Shown: positions 22,958-31,339 of the stretch, one piece after another
Position numbering within the stretch: position 1 is the first letter of the stretch
How the letters are laid out: every line of letters begins with the position of its first letter
Source of the DNA: JBHHZI01 sp046757965
GTDB lineage: Bacteria > Acidobacteriota > Polarisedimenticolia > SMYD01
Direction of reading: 5' to 3'
DNA length: 35,820 bases
NCBI GenBank assembly: GCA_046757965.1
Contig: JBHHZI010000010.1
Coordinates: 1-35,820, forward strand
Made by a program: the position numbers and the translations under genes
Notes under the pieces: generated by a model
Told to the model about the DNA's origin: nothing
The model's input: only the letters and a program-made list of their open reading frames with translations
The model's database searches: none

Positions 22958-24928
22958 CTACTCGATGTACCCCAGGGACCGGAGCCGCTCCCGCAGGGCG
23001 GGGTCGAGATCCTCGAGGGTCGGTCGGACCGCGTCATACCCACTTCGGGCGCTATCCATCCAGCCGGTGAGGGCCAGCGCCAGATGCGCGCCGGCGGTCC
23101 CCTCCTGCCCGGCCAGGTTGATCGTCTCGTCGGGATCGGCCCCGAGATCATACAGCTCGGTGCGGTAGGAGCGGTGCCGGTAGATCGAGTCGGGCGCCCC
23201 CGGCCAGATCGAGAGCTTCGCGGTGAGCAGGCCGTCGAACCGCCCCCAGCGCTGCGGCGTGAGGATCACCTTGTGGTACGCATCTCGTGCCGCCAGCGTG
23301 ACGTAGCCGCTGGTCCCGGAGCTGATCGGCGCCACGCGCCCGGGTCGCGCCGCCTCCGGCGCATCGATCATCGGCAGGAAGCTCTCGCCCTCGATCACCG
23401 GCGGCACCGGCACGCCCAGCATCTCCAGGACCGACGGCAGGATGTCGACGGTGCGCACCAGGTCCGTCACGGTGCGATTCGACGGCAGGTCCGGATGGCT
23501 CAACACCAGCGGCACCCGGGCGGTGGCATCATAGGTGTAGGTCCCGTGCGCGAAGAAATAGCGGTGTTCGCCGAGACTCTCGCCGTGGTCGGACGTGAAG
23601 ACGATGAGCGTGTTCTCCCGCAGATGAAGACGGTCGAGCGCCGCGAGGAACTTTCCCAGCCACAGGTCCGCGTAGCGAATCTCGCCGTCGTACCGGGCGA
23701 TGAAGTCACCCCATCTCGTCAGGTCTCCCAGCCGCGCACCGGGATGGATGCCCCCGTCACGGGCCAGTGCGGTGAACTCGAGATCGATGCCCTGCCGGTC
23801 GGGGTGGAGAGGATCGCCGGCGAAGAAGGTGTCATACGGGGCCGGCGGCGCGTACGGGGCGTGGGGGTCGATGGGATGCAACCAGAGGAAGAACGGCGAC
23901 TCGATGCCGGCGTCCAGGCGATCCATGGCCCGCGAGTAGACCGCCGCGGCGTCACTCCCCGGCGGGCCATCGAACAGTTCGGTGACGTCGTCGATACCCT
24001 GGGTGAACCCGAAGCGCCTGCCCATGTTGGGATTGGCGACGACGGCCAGGTTCTGGTAGCCCGCCGCCGCCAGGATCTCCGCCCAGGTGAGAAGACGGTC
24101 GTCGAGGACCGACCGGGAGCGGATGATCCCGTGGGAATACGGCGTCGTTCCGGTGAGCATCGACGCCATGTTCGGGCTGGTCCGCGTCGCCTGGGTGATG
24201 ACCTGCGTGAAGTGCACTCCCGACGCGGCGAGTGCATCGGTGATCGGCGATGTGCTCCGGGGATACCCCGCCAGGGAAAGATGATCGGCCCGGAGCGTGT
24301 CCAGGACGATGAGCACCACGTTGGTTCCCCCTGGCAGGCGCGGACCCTCGACGCCGCGCCCGGCCGGGCCCGCGACCACCGGGTGCCGCGGCACTGCCAG
24401 GCGCTCCGGCACCGCAACTGACGTCTCCCGGCCGGCCAGGCGCATGCCCCAGGCGGTGATGAGCAGCGCCGCCAGCATCACCAGGATCGGCGCCGGCAAC
24501 CGCCGGCGGGCCGGCTGCCGTGCCGGGAGGCCCAGCCAGACAACCAGCGCGCTGCCGGCCAGCGCCAGCGCGGCCGCCGCCACCTGCCTCGCCGGCGTGT
24601 CCGCCACGTCCCGCACGAGCATTCCGGCGATCAGGACTCCATGGCCGCAGACCACCACCCAGAGGAAGGCCGCCACCGCCAGCCGGGACCGACCCCCTCC
24701 GCGAGGCGCCTTCACCACCCGCCGGAGCAGGAGGCTCGCGACCCCGCCCGCCAGCCCCCACATCAGTCCGGCGGCCGCGGTGAAGGCCACCAGGAACAGG
24801 ACCGCGTCCAGCGGACCGGTGAAAGCCAGGTCGTAGGCCCGCACCATGACGAGATTCTCGACCAGGCCAACGGCCAGCCCGACGCGGACGAAGGACCGGG
24901 TGACGGGATCGGAAGGTGGCCGGATCAT
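22958..24928 (-). CDS. Membrane-anchored sulfatase-like enzyme with Thr at the nucleophile position
   Basis: A 656-residue alkaline-phosphatase-superfamily protein. Several membrane helices fill about residues 1-165, and the catalytic domain follows. Metal-site residues include Asp210 (VLIVLDTLRAD), DPHAPYAP and SDHGESLGEH. Where sulfatases have C/S-x-P-x-R, this protein reads T-S-P-N-M with Thr250, so formylglycine cannot form and the Arg is missing. Thr is the nucleophile in phosphoethanolamine transferases and lipoteichoic acid synthases, so a phospho-transferase or hydrolase role is more likely (inference). The C-terminus LRSLGYIE is nearly repeated in the second such protein in this window. 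The neighbours give no clear substrate. The start at ATG 24928 precedes the first hydrophobic segment. Confidence 0.85.
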   Translation of the reverse strand: MIRPPSDPVTRSFVRVGLAVGLVENLVMVRAYDLAFTGPLDAVLFLVAFTAAAGLMWGLAGGVASLLLRRVVKAPRGGGRSRLAVAAFLWVVVCGHGVLIAGMLVRDVADTPARQVAAAALALAGSALVVWLGLPARQPARRRLPAPILVMLAALLITAWGMRLAGRETSVAVPERLAVPRHPVVAGPAGRGVEGPRLPGGTNVVLIVLDTLRADHLSLAGYPRSTSPITDALAASGVHFTQVITQATRTSPNMASMLTGTTPYSHGIIRSRSVLDDRLLTWAEILAAAGYQNLAVVANPNMGRRFGFTQGIDDVTELFDGPPGSDAAAVYSRAMDRLDAGIESPFFLWLHPIDPHAPYAPPAPYDTFFAGDPLHPDRQGIDLEFTALARDGGIHPGARLGDLTRWGDFIARYDGEIRYADLWLGKFLAALDRLHLRENTLIVFTSDHGESLGEHRYFFAHGTYTYDATARVPLVLSHPDLPSNRTVTDLVRTVDILPSVLEMLGVPVPPVIEGESFLPMIDAPEAARPGRVAPISSGTSGYVTLAARDAYHKVILTPQRWGRFDGLLTAKLSIWPGAPDSIYRHRSYRTELYDLGADPDETINLAGQEGTAGAHLALALTGWMDSARSGYDAVRPTLEDLDPALRERLRSLGYIE

Positions 24929-25077
24929 GGCGAGATGGGCCTCTGGCGGGCTGCTTGGCCAGGGATCTTGACTTTGGATACGCAGTCCTTAAATTCAGAC
25001 TTGTAATATCTAGGTATTCGCATATTCAGTTTTACATTTTCGTAAATGCAACCGATCGGGGGATTCCGGGGGAATCA
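24929..25077. other. AT-rich promoter region of the PAS-kinase/NtrC operon
   Basis: Positions about 24985-25050 are strikingly AT-rich for this genome. The region contains TTGACT (24968-24973), 16 bases before TAAATT (24990-24995), several further TAATAT/TATTC tracts, and an inverted repeat TTTAC-N6-GTAAA (25031-25046) that could be an operator. A degenerate sigma54-like TGGCGGG-N4-TTGG lies at 24944-24958, mismatched at the critical C. Confidence 0.45.
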
Positions 25078-26235
25078 ATGGTATCGCCACGAACAGATTC
25101 GCGCACCAGCGAGGCGGCACTCGACGACGACGGGTTCGCCCTCGACCTCCTCCGCTCGATGCGCTGCGGCCTCCTCATCGGCGACGAGCATCAGACCATC
25201 CGGTTCATCAATCAGCAGGCCCGGCAGATACTCGATCTCGACGACGAGGTCGCCCTCGGCACGCCGCTGGCCCTGGCCCTGGCTCACCACCCGCATCTGG
25301 CCCACCTTCTCCGCGAGGCGCCGCGCCTCAACACGCTCCCGGACCGGGCGGAGGCCGCCATCCGCACGCGCGACGGGCGAGACCGCACCATCGGCTACAC
25401 CCTGTCGCGGGTTCGCACCGAGTCTGGCGCGCCGCGGGGAGCCGCCCTCTTCTTCAAGGATCTGACCCCCATCGAGCACCGGGAGGCCCAGGCCCGCCTG
25501 GCGCAGCGGCTGGCCGAGCTGGGTGCCATGGCGGCGTCGCTGGCCCACGAGATCCGCAATCCGCTGGCCTCGCTCGATCTGTCGACCACGCTCCTGCGCC
25601 GGCGGCTGCCGCCCGAGGGGAAGGAGGCCAAGCTCGCCACCACGTTGCAGGAGCAGATCCGTCGCCTCTCCACCACCGTGAACCGGGCGCTCGAGTATGT
25701 CCGGCCCCTGGACCTCAAGACCACGTCGGTGAATCTCGCCCACATGGTCGACCTCGCGATCCAGGACGCCGCGGCCGGGGAGAACGGTGAAGGCAAGACG
25801 CGAGTCGTCCGCCGCTTCCCGGATGAGGCGGTGACCATCCAGGCCGACGCCGCACGGCTCCGGGAGGCGTTCGTGAACCTGGTGCGCAACGCCGTCGAGG
25901 CCATGGCTTCAGCCGGCGGCGTCCTGGAGATCTCCATCCAGACCACGCCCAGCGACTGCCGGGTCCGGTTTGCCGACTCGGGACCGGGCATCTCCGGCGA
26001 TCTGGTGGACAAGATATTCGCGCCGTTCTTCTCCACCAAGCCCAAGGGTTCCGGACTCGGACTGGCCTGGTGCCGGAAGGTCGTCGACGCCCATGGCGGG
26101 ATCCTCGACGTCGTCAGCACGGACGGCGAAGGTGCCGCCTTCTGTATCCGCCTGCCCCGCACCGTGGCGACCCCGATCGCCGTTCCCACAGGAGACACGC
26201 TTCATGAAGCGCAGGATTCTTGTTGCCGAGGATGA
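25078..26235 (+). CDS. Cytoplasmic PAS-domain histidine kinase (NtrB/AtoS-like)
   Basis: A 385-residue kinase with no membrane segment. Residues about 20-135 form a PAS domain (CGLLIGDEHQTIRFINQQARQIL). HisKA carries His157 in SLAHEIRNPLASLDLS. HATPase_c has N box NLVRNAVEAM, G1 DSGPGISG and G2 KGSGLGLAWC. It should phosphorylate the NtrC-type regulator whose start overlaps its 3' end by 32 bases. The signal is probably a cytosolic ligand or protein. I use ATG 25078, after GGGGGAA; an upstream open frame from 24916 runs through the AT-rich promoter and lacks homology. Confidence 0.93.
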   Translation: MVSPRTDSRTSEAALDDDGFALDLLRSMRCGLLIGDEHQTIRFINQQARQILDLDDEVALGTPLALALAHHPHLAHLLREAPRLNTLPDRAEAAIRTRDGRDRTIGYTLSRVRTESGAPRGAALFFKDLTPIEHREAQARLAQRLAELGAMAASLAHEIRNPLASLDLSTTLLRRRLPPEGKEAKLATTLQEQIRRLSTTVNRALEYVRPLDLKTTSVNLAHMVDLAIQDAAAGENGEGKTRVVRRFPDEAVTIQADAARLREAFVNLVRNAVEAMASAGGVLEISIQTTPSDCRVRFADSGPGISGDLVDKIFAPFFSTKPKGSGLGLAWCRKVVDAHGGILDVVSTDGEGAAFCIRLPRTVATPIAVPTGDTLHEAQDSCCRG

Positions 26236-27628
26236 GGAACCGATCCGTGACGGCATCGTCACGGCATTCACGGATTCGGGGTACGACGTGGTGGCCGCCG
26301 CCAATGGACGTGAGGCCATCGACATCCTGGAGGGCCAGAACTTCGACCTGGTGATCTCCGACTACCGGATGCCCGAGCAGGACGGCCTGGAGGTCCTGCG
26401 CAGCGCGCGACGGGTGGACGAAGACGCGGTGGTCATCATGATCACCGCCTACGGCTCGGTGGATCATGCCGTGGAGATGATGAAGGAAGGCGCCTTCGAC
26501 TACATCCAGAAGCCGTTCAACCTGGAGGATCTGGAGTTCAAGGTGGCCAAGGCCCTGGACCACCTGCAACTCTGTGGCAAGGTCCGCTACCTCGAGGACC
26601 GTCTCAACGAGGACTTGACCTGCGACAACATCATCGGGACGAGCCGGGTCATTCGCGACATCCTCCGGACCGTGCAGAAGGCAGCCCCATCCAACGCCGC
26701 CGTCCTGATCCAGGGAGAAACCGGCACGGGCAAGGAACTGGTCGCCGAGGCCATCCATCGCAACTCCCTGCGCGCCGGGGGCAGCTTCGTGAAGACCAAC
26801 TGTGCCGCCATCCCGGAGAACCTGCTGGAGAGCGAGCTGTTCGGCCATGAGAAGGGCGCCTTCACCGGCGCCGACCGACAGCGCATCGGACGGTTCGAGC
26901 TCGCCCATTCCGGCACCCTGTTTCTGGACGAGATCGCCGACATGAGCCTGGGCATCCAGGCCAAGGTGTTGCGGGCGCTCCAGGAGCAGGAATTCGAGCG
27001 CGTGGGCGGCACGCGCACCATCAAGGTGGATGTCCGCCTGGTGGCCGCCACCAACCAGGACCTGGCCGAATCGATCAGGCAGCGCACCTTCCGCGAGGAT
27101 CTGTTCTACCGCCTCAACGTCGTGACCATCACCGTGCCGCCCCTGCGGGAGCGCAAGGAGGACATCGAGGCGCTGGCGGGCCACTTCGTCGAACGGTACG
27201 CGCGAGAACTCAAGAAGAATGTCAGCGGCATCTCGGTGGAGGCGCTGCGCGTCCTGCGGCGCTACAACTGGCCCGGAAACATCCGCGAGCTGGAGAACAC
27301 CATGGAACGCGCGGTTCTCATGACCGAGGCGAACACGGTCTCGTTCGACGATGTGGCGCTGCTCGGCCAGTCCATGTCGACTCACGGCGCTGCCGAGCCG
27401 CAGTTTCACCTGCCCCCGCAGGGCATGGATCTCGAGGAGATCGAGAAACGGGTGCTCATCGAGGCGCTGAAGATGAGCAACTGGGTCCAGAAGGAGGCCG
27501 CGGCGCTGCTGAGCATCTCCAGCCGGGCCATCAACTACAAGGTCAAGAAGTTCGGTCTGACCCACCCGACCTGGAAGAAGCACCGTGACCCCGAGCCCGT
27601 GGAGGAGGCCGGGCGCTCGCGCCTCTGA
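26204..27628 (+). CDS. NtrC-family sigma54-dependent response regulator
   Basis: A 474-residue enhancer-binding protein. The receiver carries Asp53 (LVISDYRMPEQD) and Lys103 (IQKPF). The AAA+ domain (about 143-385) has Walker A GETGTGKE, intact GAFTGA (218-223) and Walker B GTLFLDEI. A Fis-type helix-turn-helix (VQKEAAALLSISSRAINYKVKKFGL) is followed by a charged tail of about 20 residues. ATG 26204 has GGAG nine bases upstream and lies inside the kinase gene, giving tight coupling. Its stop is only 7 bases from that of the convergent export gene. It is one candidate activator for the sigma54 promoter at 22794-22809, but nothing in the sequence proves the pairing. Confidence 0.95.
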   Translation: MKRRILVAEDEEPIRDGIVTAFTDSGYDVVAAANGREAIDILEGQNFDLVISDYRMPEQDGLEVLRSARRVDEDAVVIMITAYGSVDHAVEMMKEGAFDYIQKPFNLEDLEFKVAKALDHLQLCGKVRYLEDRLNEDLTCDNIIGTSRVIRDILRTVQKAAPSNAAVLIQGETGTGKELVAEAIHRNSLRAGGSFVKTNCAAIPENLLESELFGHEKGAFTGADRQRIGRFELAHSGTLFLDEIADMSLGIQAKVLRALQEQEFERVGGTRTIKVDVRLVAATNQDLAESIRQRTFREDLFYRLNVVTITVPPLRERKEDIEALAGHFVERYARELKKNVSGISVEALRVLRRYNWPGNIRELENTMERAVLMTEANTVSFDDVALLGQSMSTHGAAEPQFHLPPQGMDLEEIEKRVLIEALKMSNWVQKEAAALLSISSRAINYKVKKFGLTHPTWKKHRDPEPVEEAGRSRL

Positions 27629-27635
27629 GGCCTGC

Positions 27636-28238
27636 TCAGGGAACGACCACCGTGTCGCCCGGCTTGAGCCGCAGGTTCATCTCGAGGTTCTCGCCGGAGA
27701 GGATCATCCCGTAGTTGATCTGGATGCGCTGGCTCTTGCCGGCCGTCTCGCGGATGAGAACGATCTTCTTCGAGTTGGCGAAGCTGGTGAAGCCGCCGGC
27801 CAGGGCCAGTGCCTGCAGAAGTGTGGTCTCTCTGCCCAGCTTGAACACACCCGGGCGCTGCACGTTGCCCGTGATGAACACCTTGAAGCTGTTCACCTCG
27901 ACGACGATCACGCTGACCGACGGCGCCACCACATGCTCCGTGTAGAATCGCGCGATCTGCCTGGCCAGGTCCTCGGGCGCCTGGCCCTCGACGAACACAT
28001 CACCGATGAGCGGCAGCGAGATCCGGCCATCCGGGCGGACCGGCACCCGGCTGACGGAGAGTTCAGGTTCGCCGAACACCGAGACCTGGAGAACGTCTTC
28101 CTTGCCGATGACGTAGTTCGGTGCCGGGGCATTCTGCTCGACGAGTTGCCCGCCGCCCTGGGGGCGGGCCATCACGCCGGAGGGAACTGCCAGGACCCCC
28201 AGCACCAGGAAGATCTGACTCAGGACGGATCGTGTCAC
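27636..28238 (-). CDS. Wza-like polysaccharide export protein
   Basis: A 200-residue periplasmic or outer-membrane protein of the polysaccharide biosynthesis/export family. Residues 1-22 are a signal peptide ending near VMA. The Poly_export domain (about 38-115) reads NYVIGKEDVLQVSVFGEPELS and VRPDGRISLPLIGDV. An SLBB domain follows (about 120-200; FITGNVQRPGVFKLGRETTLLQALALAGG). It lacks a lipobox Cys and the C-terminal membrane helix of full-length Wza, and is about half Wza's length, so it resembles the short export proteins of Wzy-type exopolysaccharide loci. GTG 28238 has GGAGGA just upstream. It is divergent from the flippase gene. Confidence 0.9.
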   Translation of the reverse strand: MTRSVLSQIFLVLGVLAVPSGVMARPQGGGQLVEQNAPAPNYVIGKEDVLQVSVFGEPELSVSRVPVRPDGRISLPLIGDVFVEGQAPEDLARQIARFYTEHVVAPSVSVIVVEVNSFKVFITGNVQRPGVFKLGRETTLLQALALAGGFTSFANSKKIVLIRETAGKSQRIQINYGMILSGENLEMNLRLKPGDTVVVP

Positions 28239-28329
28239 GATTCCTCCGCTGGCCCGGCGGCCACCGGGCACCCGACCTGGATGCTGCCGCCCCATCGCCG
28301 CCCTCGGGTCGCAGTTGACAGAACCCTCA

Positions 28330-28358
28330 TTGACGCACCCGGCACCGCCTGGCGTCAA
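28330..28358. repeat. Inverted repeat TTGACGC-N15-GCGTCAA, possible operator
   Basis: The perfect 7-bp arms are 28330-28336 and 28352-28358. Arm centres are 22 bp apart, about two helical turns, as expected for a dimeric regulator. TTGACA 15 bases upstream (28315-28320) is a third partial copy. Confidence 0.4.
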
Positions 28359-28465
28359 GGGCACCTCGAACGGGAATCCCGCCGGGCGCGGAGGGCGCAC
28401 GTCCGGAAGATCGGCGTCGGGGTTCGGTGGCGCGCCAGGCACCGGTTCTGCGCCGGGCGGAGCGA

Positions 28466-28474
28466 TGCTAGACT
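28466..28474 (+). promoter_or_regulatory. Candidate extended -10 promoter of the flippase operon
   Basis: TGCTAGACT matches TG-N-TATAAT with two mismatches in the hexamer. No good -35 is present. The leader to ATG 28532 would be about 50 bases. Confidence 0.3.
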
Positions 28475-28531
28475 CGCCCGCCGCCCGGTGGGCTGCCTTC
28501 CGGCCCGGCTCCCACCGCTCGCCTTCCGTCG

Positions 28532-29998
28532 ATGAATCTCCAGCGCATCAAGGAACTCTGCAAGGACACGGTCGTTTACGGGCTCGGGACGCTGGGCACC
28601 AAGGGCATCGGCTTCCTGCTGATCCCGCTGTATACCCGGTTTCTCACGCCGGGAGACTACGGGGTCCTCGCGCTGGTCAACATGTGGGGCGCCGCCATCG
28701 GCGTGGTCATCGGCCTCGGCCAGCATCGCGCCGTGTTCCGGTACTACTTCAAGGAATCGCAGCGCGAGGGCGGCCAGGAAGAGGTCCTGTCCACCTTTCT
28801 CACCCTGGCGCTGGCGATGTCGCTCGTCGTGGCCGCCATCGTGGCATTCGCGCGCCCGCTGGCCCGCTTCACGCTCGGGAATGCGTCCTTCGCCACGCTC
28901 ATCATCCTGGTCACCGGCATCAACTACCTGAACCTGTTTCGCAAGGCGCCGCTGGTGATCATCCGGGCGCGGCGCTGGACGGGCCGATACTCCATGCTGG
29001 CCATGAGTCGCACCCTGGTGACCATCACTCTCATCGTGTACTTCGTCGTGGCCCGCAACCAGCGCGTTCTCGGCGTCCTGACCGGCCAGGCCATCTCGGC
29101 GGTGCTCTTCACGGCGCTGCTCTCGGTGCTCTTCCTGCGCCACATCCGCCCCCGCTTCTCCGCCCCCATGGTGCGGAAACTGCTCGCGTTCGGCCTCCCG
29201 TTCGTGATGGGCGACCTCCTGCTTCTCGTCTTCCGCTACTCGAACCGTTACTTTCTCTCGACCCTGGCCTCGGTCGACCAGGTGGGTCAGTTCTCCCTCG
29301 GGAATCGCTTCGGAGAGATCATCCTGTTGCTCAACACCGCCATCCAGACGGCGTGGCCGGTGTTTCTGTACGGCAGTGAACGCGATGAAGGCGCACCCCG
29401 CCTGTATTCACGGGCCATGACCTATTACCTCGCCACCATCGGTTTTGCCGGCGTGGGCATCGTGCTGTTCTCTCCGGAGATCTACCGCCTCATGGTCCAT
29501 CCCCGGTTCAACCCGTCGATGAGCATCATCCCCATCGCCGTCGTCACCTACATCTTCATGGGCGTGAACGTCTTCGGGAACGTCGGGATCCATCTCAAGG
29601 AAAAGACCCAGTACTACATGGTCGCGACCGGCACGTCGGCAGCCGTGAGCGTCGGCCTCAACATCCTGCTGATCCCGTTCTACGGGATCCGCGGAGCGGC
29701 CGTCGCCACCCTGGGCGCGTACGCGACGCAGGCGGGTCTGACTCTCTGGATCTCCCGACGCCTCTACCCGATCTCCTACGAGATCCGGCGCATCGGCATC
29801 ATCGCCGGTGTGATGATCGGCGCCGCGGCGCTGGGGCGGGTCGTGGACTGGGGAGGGCCGGGGGTGACGGTGACGGCCAAGGCCGCCCTCTGGGTCGTCG
29901 GCGTCCCTGCCGCTCTCTTCGTGCTGCGATTCTTCACCGTGGAGGAACGCCAGAGAGCAGGCATCATGGCTCGCCGCCTCCTCCGGGGCCCGCGATGA
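28532..29998 (+). CDS. Wzx-like polysaccharide flippase
   Basis: A 488-residue integral membrane protein with about 12-14 predicted helices. It begins with the typical signature of the polysaccharide transporter (PST/MVF) family: TVVYGLGTLGTKGIGFLLIPLYTRFLTPGDYGVLAL. A basic HRAVFRYYFKES follows the second helix. These proteins flip undecaprenyl-linked glycan units across the inner membrane. The stop overlaps the next glycosyltransferase start as ATGA. No Shine-Dalgarno sequence is evident before ATG 28532, but homology starts exactly there. Confidence 0.92.
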   Translation: MNLQRIKELCKDTVVYGLGTLGTKGIGFLLIPLYTRFLTPGDYGVLALVNMWGAAIGVVIGLGQHRAVFRYYFKESQREGGQEEVLSTFLTLALAMSLVVAAIVAFARPLARFTLGNASFATLIILVTGINYLNLFRKAPLVIIRARRWTGRYSMLAMSRTLVTITLIVYFVVARNQRVLGVLTGQAISAVLFTALLSVLFLRHIRPRFSAPMVRKLLAFGLPFVMGDLLLLVFRYSNRYFLSTLASVDQVGQFSLGNRFGEIILLLNTAIQTAWPVFLYGSERDEGAPRLYSRAMTYYLATIGFAGVGIVLFSPEIYRLMVHPRFNPSMSIIPIAVVTYIFMGVNVFGNVGIHLKEKTQYYMVATGTSAAVSVGLNILLIPFYGIRGAAVATLGAYATQAGLTLWISRRLYPISYEIRRIGIIAGVMIGAAALGRVVDWGGPGVTVTAKAALWVVGVPAALFVLRFFTVEERQRAGIMARRLLRGPR

Positions 29999-31248
29999 GG
30001 CAGCCGCTGCATATCGTCTACATCGTCCAGTACTTCAATCTCCCCGACGAGGCCGGCGGGGGGCGCGCGTACCACTTTGCCCGCCGCTGGGTCGAGCTCG
30101 GCCATCGGGTCACGGTCATCACCGGCACCGTGAACCACAAGACCTCCACGGTGGCGCCCCGGTTCCGGGGCCGGCTGTTCACCCGCGAGACCATCGAGGG
30201 CATCGACCTGATCCGGTGCGCCGCCACCACATCGATCCGCCGCTCTCTCATCGGACGTCTGCTCAACTTCTCCGCCTTCGCCGTGCTGTCGTCCGTTGCG
30301 GCGCTGTTCAGGACGGACCGGCCCGACATCGTCTATGCCTCGTCGACCCCGCTGACCGTGGGCCTGCCGGGGGTTCTCGGCTCGACGCGCTGGCACTGCC
30401 CGTTCATCTTCGAGGTGCGGGACCTGTGGCCGGAATCCGCGGTCGTCGCCGGGATCCTGACGAACCCGCTGGTGATCGCCGCCGCGCGCCGCTTCGAACG
30501 CTTCCTGTACCGGCGTGCCGACCGTGTCGTGGCGGTGACCCGGGGCATCCGGACCGGCATCATCGAGCAGGGCAAGCGCGCCTCGGCCACCGCCCTGATC
30601 CCCAACGGCGTCGATGATCTCCTCGCGGACCGGGACGTCCACGATGGCGCCCCGGCCGGTCCGGGACGGGCCCCGGGCGCGCCGCTGGTCTGCATCTACG
30701 TCGGAGCCATCGGCATGTGGAACGGCAACCGGCCGATCCTCGACGCCGCCTGCCTTCTCGACCGCGAGGAAGATATCGAGTTCGTGCTGGTCGGCGACGG
30801 CGATCAGCGCCCGGAACTGGAGAGGATGGCGCGGGAGAACGGTCTGTCGAGAGTGCGGTTCGCCGGGGTCATGCCGAAGCGACAGGCTGTCTCCGAGATG
30901 CTGGCTGCAGATGTCTGTCTGGTGTGCACGTGGGACCACCCCTTTCACCGCATGGTCCTGGCGAACAAGATCTTCGACTACCTGGCCGCGGGCCGCCCCG
31001 TGATCGCGGCGGCGCGCGGGGAGATGGCCGATCTGATCGAGCAGGCCGGGGCCGGGATCTGCGTGCCACCGGGCGATGCCGAGGCGCTGGCCGGCGCCAT
31101 CCGGACCGTCCGGGACCTTCCTGGCAGCGAGCGCAACGCGATGGGGCGCCGCGGCCGCGAGCATGTCCTGGCCCACTACAGGCGGCGCGACCTTGCCGAC
31201 CGGGCGGAGCGCATGATCCAGGACACGCTCGCCGGCCGCGCCGGGTGA
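29995..31248 (+). CDS. GT4-type glycosyltransferase
   Basis: A 417-residue GT-B fold enzyme. The N-terminal acceptor domain opens YIVQYFNLPDEAGGGRAYHFARRWVELGHRVTVIT, typical of WbuB-like transferases. EVRDLWPES is a family mark, and the C-terminal donor-binding domain contains IPNGVD, VFVLVGDGDQRPEL-type sequence (EFVLVGDGDQRPEL) and NKIFDYLAAGRPVI. It probably adds a sugar to the lipid-linked repeat unit on the cytoplasmic face. Donor and acceptor are unknown. It overlaps the flippase gene by four bases; a 91-base gap follows. Confidence 0.9.
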   Translation: MRQPLHIVYIVQYFNLPDEAGGGRAYHFARRWVELGHRVTVITGTVNHKTSTVAPRFRGRLFTRETIEGIDLIRCAATTSIRRSLIGRLLNFSAFAVLSSVAALFRTDRPDIVYASSTPLTVGLPGVLGSTRWHCPFIFEVRDLWPESAVVAGILTNPLVIAAARRFERFLYRRADRVVAVTRGIRTGIIEQGKRASATALIPNGVDDLLADRDVHDGAPAGPGRAPGAPLVCIYVGAIGMWNGNRPILDAACLLDREEDIEFVLVGDGDQRPELERMARENGLSRVRFAGVMPKRQAVSEMLAADVCLVCTWDHPFHRMVLANKIFDYLAAGRPVIAAARGEMADLIEQAGAGICVPPGDAEALAGAIRTVRDLPGSERNAMGRRGREHVLAHYRRRDLADRAERMIQDTLAGRAG

Positions 31249-31339
31249 GAAGGGCTCGCCCGAAGGATGCCGCACGGCCGGCCGCGGCAACCGGCCATCA
31301 TCCGGCGGTCGGGTCCCCCATGGTAAGGTCTCGACTCAG

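Larger units (their letters stand above)
28239..28531. other. Divergent control region of the polysaccharide locus
   Basis: No gene is seen. The region contains an inverted repeat TTGACGC-N15-GCGTCAA (28330-28358), a nearby TTGACA (28315-28320) and an extended -10 (28466-28474) facing the flippase gene. Open frames crossing it in both directions have no homology. Confidence 0.45.

Noticed and set aside
24944..24958. sigma54-like TGGCGGG-N4-TTGG before the PAS-kinase gene
   Set aside because: The critical C of the -12 GC is replaced by G and the -24 box is degenerate; the AT-rich region further down offers better sigma70-type candidates.
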